Positions 23,197 through 24,531 of a stretch of 24,531 nt of DNA are shown piece by piece. Source of the stretch: Bacteroidales bacterium (GTDB lineage Bacteria; Bacteroidota; Bacteroidia; Bacteroidales; Muribaculaceae). Under the pieces are notes generated by a model, which saw only the letters and a program-made list of their open reading frames with translations, searched no databases and had not been told where the DNA came from. Position 1 is the first letter of the stretch. The number at the start of each line of letters is the position of its first letter. Location: the NCBI GenBank assembly GCA_004554255.1, contig SFNC01000020.1:1-24531 (forward strand), written 5' to 3'. Position numbers and translations under genes: made by a program.

Positions 23197-23233
23197 CCGA
23201 TGCTTTAGGGCTTTCCGGCTCTGGGCACAACGA

Positions 23234-23306
23234 TAGTCTTATGGTGTAATGGTAGCACTACAGTTTTTGGTTCTGTCTGTCTAGGTTCGAATCCTGGTAA
23301 GACTAC
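23234..23306 (+). tRNA. tRNA-Gln (anticodon TTG)
   Basis: The acceptor arms TAGTCTT (23234-23240) and AAGACTA (23299-23305) pair perfectly over 7 bp. The D arm contains the TAATGGTAG loop. The anticodon loop TTTTGGT gives TTG, which reads CAA (and CAG by wobble). The T arm has the GGTTCGAATCC core. The base pair next to the anticodon loop appears to be a T-T mismatch. The 3' CCA is not encoded. The gene has its own promoter and a terminator 3 bases downstream, so it is transcribed alone. Confidence 0.95.
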
Positions 23307-23308
23307 AC

Positions 23309-23352
23309 AAAAAATCCGCGATGAACTTTTTATGGTACATCGCGGATTTTTT
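23309..23352. terminator. Bidirectional terminator between tRNA-Gln and the AEC permease gene
   Basis: AAAAAATCCGCGATG (23309-23323) and CATCGCGGATTTTTT (23338-23352) form a perfect 15-bp stem with a 14-base loop. The A and T tracts at the two ends give a U-run on either transcript. It therefore fits as terminator for the tRNA (+) and for the convergent permease gene (-), whose stop codon is 79 bases away. Confidence 0.92.
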
Positions 23353-23431
23353 GTATATCATTCAATCATCATCATCGTCGTGGTGATGGTGGTGGCGGCA
23401 ACGGCGAGTTGTGATAGGGTGTATGTATTTG

Positions 23432-24421
23432 TCAGAAACCGAACATGTGGGCGTTGATGGCCATGTCTGTGAGCCATATCCACAGGGGGCAGAATCCGAT
23501 GAAGAGGATAATGGACAGGGTCAGCGATGAGGTGCCGGTGGCGATGTATGTGTTGTACTCGTCGGCGATGATTATTCCGGAGAAGGCGGGGGGCAGCGAA
23601 CCGGCTGCCACGAGCATCTTGAGGTTCAGGGGGTCCATCTTGAAAATCAGGCCCATGCACAGGAGCACTGCGGGCATAAGTACCATCTTGAATATGGAAC
23701 CCAGCACGGCCTGCCGGTTTATGTCCAGCCTGATGGCTGAGAGGATTATACCTGCCGAGAACACGGCCATGGAGGCGTTAGCCTTGGCGATAAGGTCGAA
23801 GGACGGGCTGAGGTATGCCGGCCAGGGTATTCCGACAACAACCCAGACCACGGCCAGGATAGGAGCCCAGGCCACGGGCTGTTTCAGCGCGCGGATAACT
23901 GGTTTCCAGGCGCTTTCGTGCTTTCCGGCGGTCTGCGGTGCGGATTTTTCGAGTGAGGCGTTCATCAGCGACAGTCCCACGGGGATGCCGATTGCATTCA
24001 CCACGATACCGACGATGGCGACAACCAGCGCTACGGACGGTGACGTGCCGAAGATAGGCTCCAGCACGGCGAATCCGAGGAATCCGATTGTGGGCGAGCC
24101 ACTGATAAGGGCACTGACGGCAGCATCGGCGCCGGTGTTTTTCTTGAAGCAGTATTTGAAAACAAAGTACACGAGCATAAAGCAGAACATTATGCCCACA
24201 ATGGAAATCAGGGTCAGTTTAATGTCCTTTACGAGGTCTGCGCGGGAGGCCTGGACAATAGACACGAACAGGGCAGCCGGCAAGGCGTAGTTCAGCACCA
24301 CCTTGTTGAATTTTTTTGCATCGTCGCCGCTGAAAACGCCGCGTTTACCCGACACAAAGCCCAGAAGCATAATTACCAGGATAGGGACTATGGCATATAA
24401 TATGATGTGTGAGATGTTCAT
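23432..24421 (-). CDS. AEC-family transporter (auxin efflux carrier superfamily)
   Basis: Inner-membrane secondary transporter, 329 residues, with about ten hydrophobic segments in two five-helix halves. Family signs are the N-terminal LGFVSGKRGVFSGDDAKKFN segment, the VLNYALPAALF motif of the first half and MAVFSAGIILSA in the second. Bacterial members are annotated as malate/malonate or similar organic-acid permeases, but no residue here fixes the substrate. It is a single gene that converges with tRNA-Gln. Its start codon lies only 19 bases from the right-hand repeat, so its promoter may lie in or beyond the repeat; I see no clear TAnnTTTG box. Confidence 0.9.
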   Translation of the reverse strand: MNISHIILYAIVPILVIMLLGFVSGKRGVFSGDDAKKFNKVVLNYALPAALFVSIVQASRADLVKDIKLTLISIVGIMFCFMLVYFVFKYCFKKNTGADAAVSALISGSPTIGFLGFAVLEPIFGTSPSVALVVAIVGIVVNAIGIPVGLSLMNASLEKSAPQTAGKHESAWKPVIRALKQPVAWAPILAVVWVVVGIPWPAYLSPSFDLIAKANASMAVFSAGIILSAIRLDINRQAVLGSIFKMVLMPAVLLCMGLIFKMDPLNLKMLVAAGSLPPAFSGIIIADEYNTYIATGTSSLTLSIILFIGFCPLWIWLTDMAINAHMFGF

Positions 24422-24440
24422 AACAAACTTGTTTATAAGA

Positions 24441-24531
24441 CCCCGTTCCCCAATATTTGTTAACGCAGGGGTCGCAGATTTCGGTCAGATTTAGTCTTGC
24501 AGGTGAAGGAGCATAGCGGGCTATGTGACTG
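24441..24531. repeat. Right copy of the fold-back repeat, inverted relative to the left copy
   Basis: Read on the minus strand this stretch contains CCCCTGCGTTAACAAATATT (24452-24471) joined directly to GGGGAACGGGG (24441-24451). Both are identical to bases in the left repeat, where a 27-base spacer separates them. The internal hairpin CATAGCGGGCTATG (24512-24525) corresponds to the left ATGTAGCCCGCTACAT with changed bases that still pair. The outer arm near 24493-24500 has no partner inside the window and should pair with sequence beyond base 24531. This copy is therefore cut by the window edge as well. Confidence 0.68.

Larger units (their letters stand above)
22872..23233. other. Divergent intergenic region between the exporter operon and tRNA-Gln
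   Basis: This 362-base A/T-rich gap has no credible gene. It holds two divergent promoters: one facing left for the exporter operon and one facing right for tRNA-Gln, both annotated separately. A small inverted repeat, TGTGGCACCCCACA (22972-22985), lies just downstream of the predicted exporter start and could be an operator, but it is only 5 bp per arm. The leader of the exporter mRNA would be about 118 bases. Confidence 0.5.

Noticed and set aside
23358..23660. 100-codon minus-strand frame downstream of and overlapping the AEC gene, ending in repeats of T and M
   Set aside because: It arises from a low-complexity ATC/GTG stretch and overlaps the real gene in another frame.
23445..24290. 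Plus-strand open frame of 281 codons opposite the AEC permease gene
   Set aside because: It is antisense to a clear transporter gene. Its composition (many S, T, I, P) is that of the complementary strand of a membrane protein, and it has no promoter or ribosome binding site.
1..24531. CRISPR arrays, insertion sequences, prophage genes and toxin-antitoxin pairs
   Set aside because: No regularly spaced direct repeats, transposase motifs, phage proteins or small paired genes were seen on either strand.

Overview
This window reads as part of a Bacteroidales chromosome, most likely a Muribaculaceae-like gut bacterium. The order is well supported; the family is inferred from overall feel and is tentative. 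The evidence is a fused NuoCD in a complex I cluster with no nuoE, nuoF or nuoG; the atp order D-C-B-E-F-H-A-G; a very short AtpC; an AtpB with a signal peptide; and TAnnTTTG/TTTG promoter boxes typical of the Bacteroidetes primary sigma factor. Nearly every protein gene is on the minus strand, so the window is best read from right to left.

Right to left: (1) 24531-24441 holds a diverged repeat that can fold back on itself. (2) 24421-23432 encodes an AEC-family permease (-). It converges with a tRNA-Gln(TTG) (+), and a strong bidirectional terminator lies between them. (3) 22871-17931 is a four-gene export operon: TolC-like outer-membrane factor, HlyD-like adaptor and two ABC-2 permeases, with no ATPase gene. 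(4) 17767-206 is one uninterrupted run of 18 same-strand energy genes: nuoA-B-CD-H, then atpD-C-B-E-F-H-A-G, then nuoI-J-K-L-M-N. A consensus promoter lies upstream of nuoA, an intrinsic terminator follows nuoN, and I found no clear promoter or terminator at the two nuo/atp junctions. (5) 1-137 holds a second copy of the terminal repeat in inverted orientation.

The central observation is that a complete F1Fo ATP synthase cluster sits inside the complex I cluster, between nuoH and nuoI, which are normally neighbours. Complex I builds the ion gradient and ATP synthase consumes it, so one transcript could fix the ratio of producer to consumer. The complex I is the 11-polypeptide type without the NADH-oxidising module, so its electron donor cannot be read from this window.

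Other points of interest are a near-palindrome at the predicted nuo transcription start, a GC-rich hairpin between atpE and atpF, a NuoM that lacks the usual lysine of transmembrane helix 7, and related repeats at both window ends. The last point suggests the window is a contig whose assembly stopped at a multi-copy repeat.
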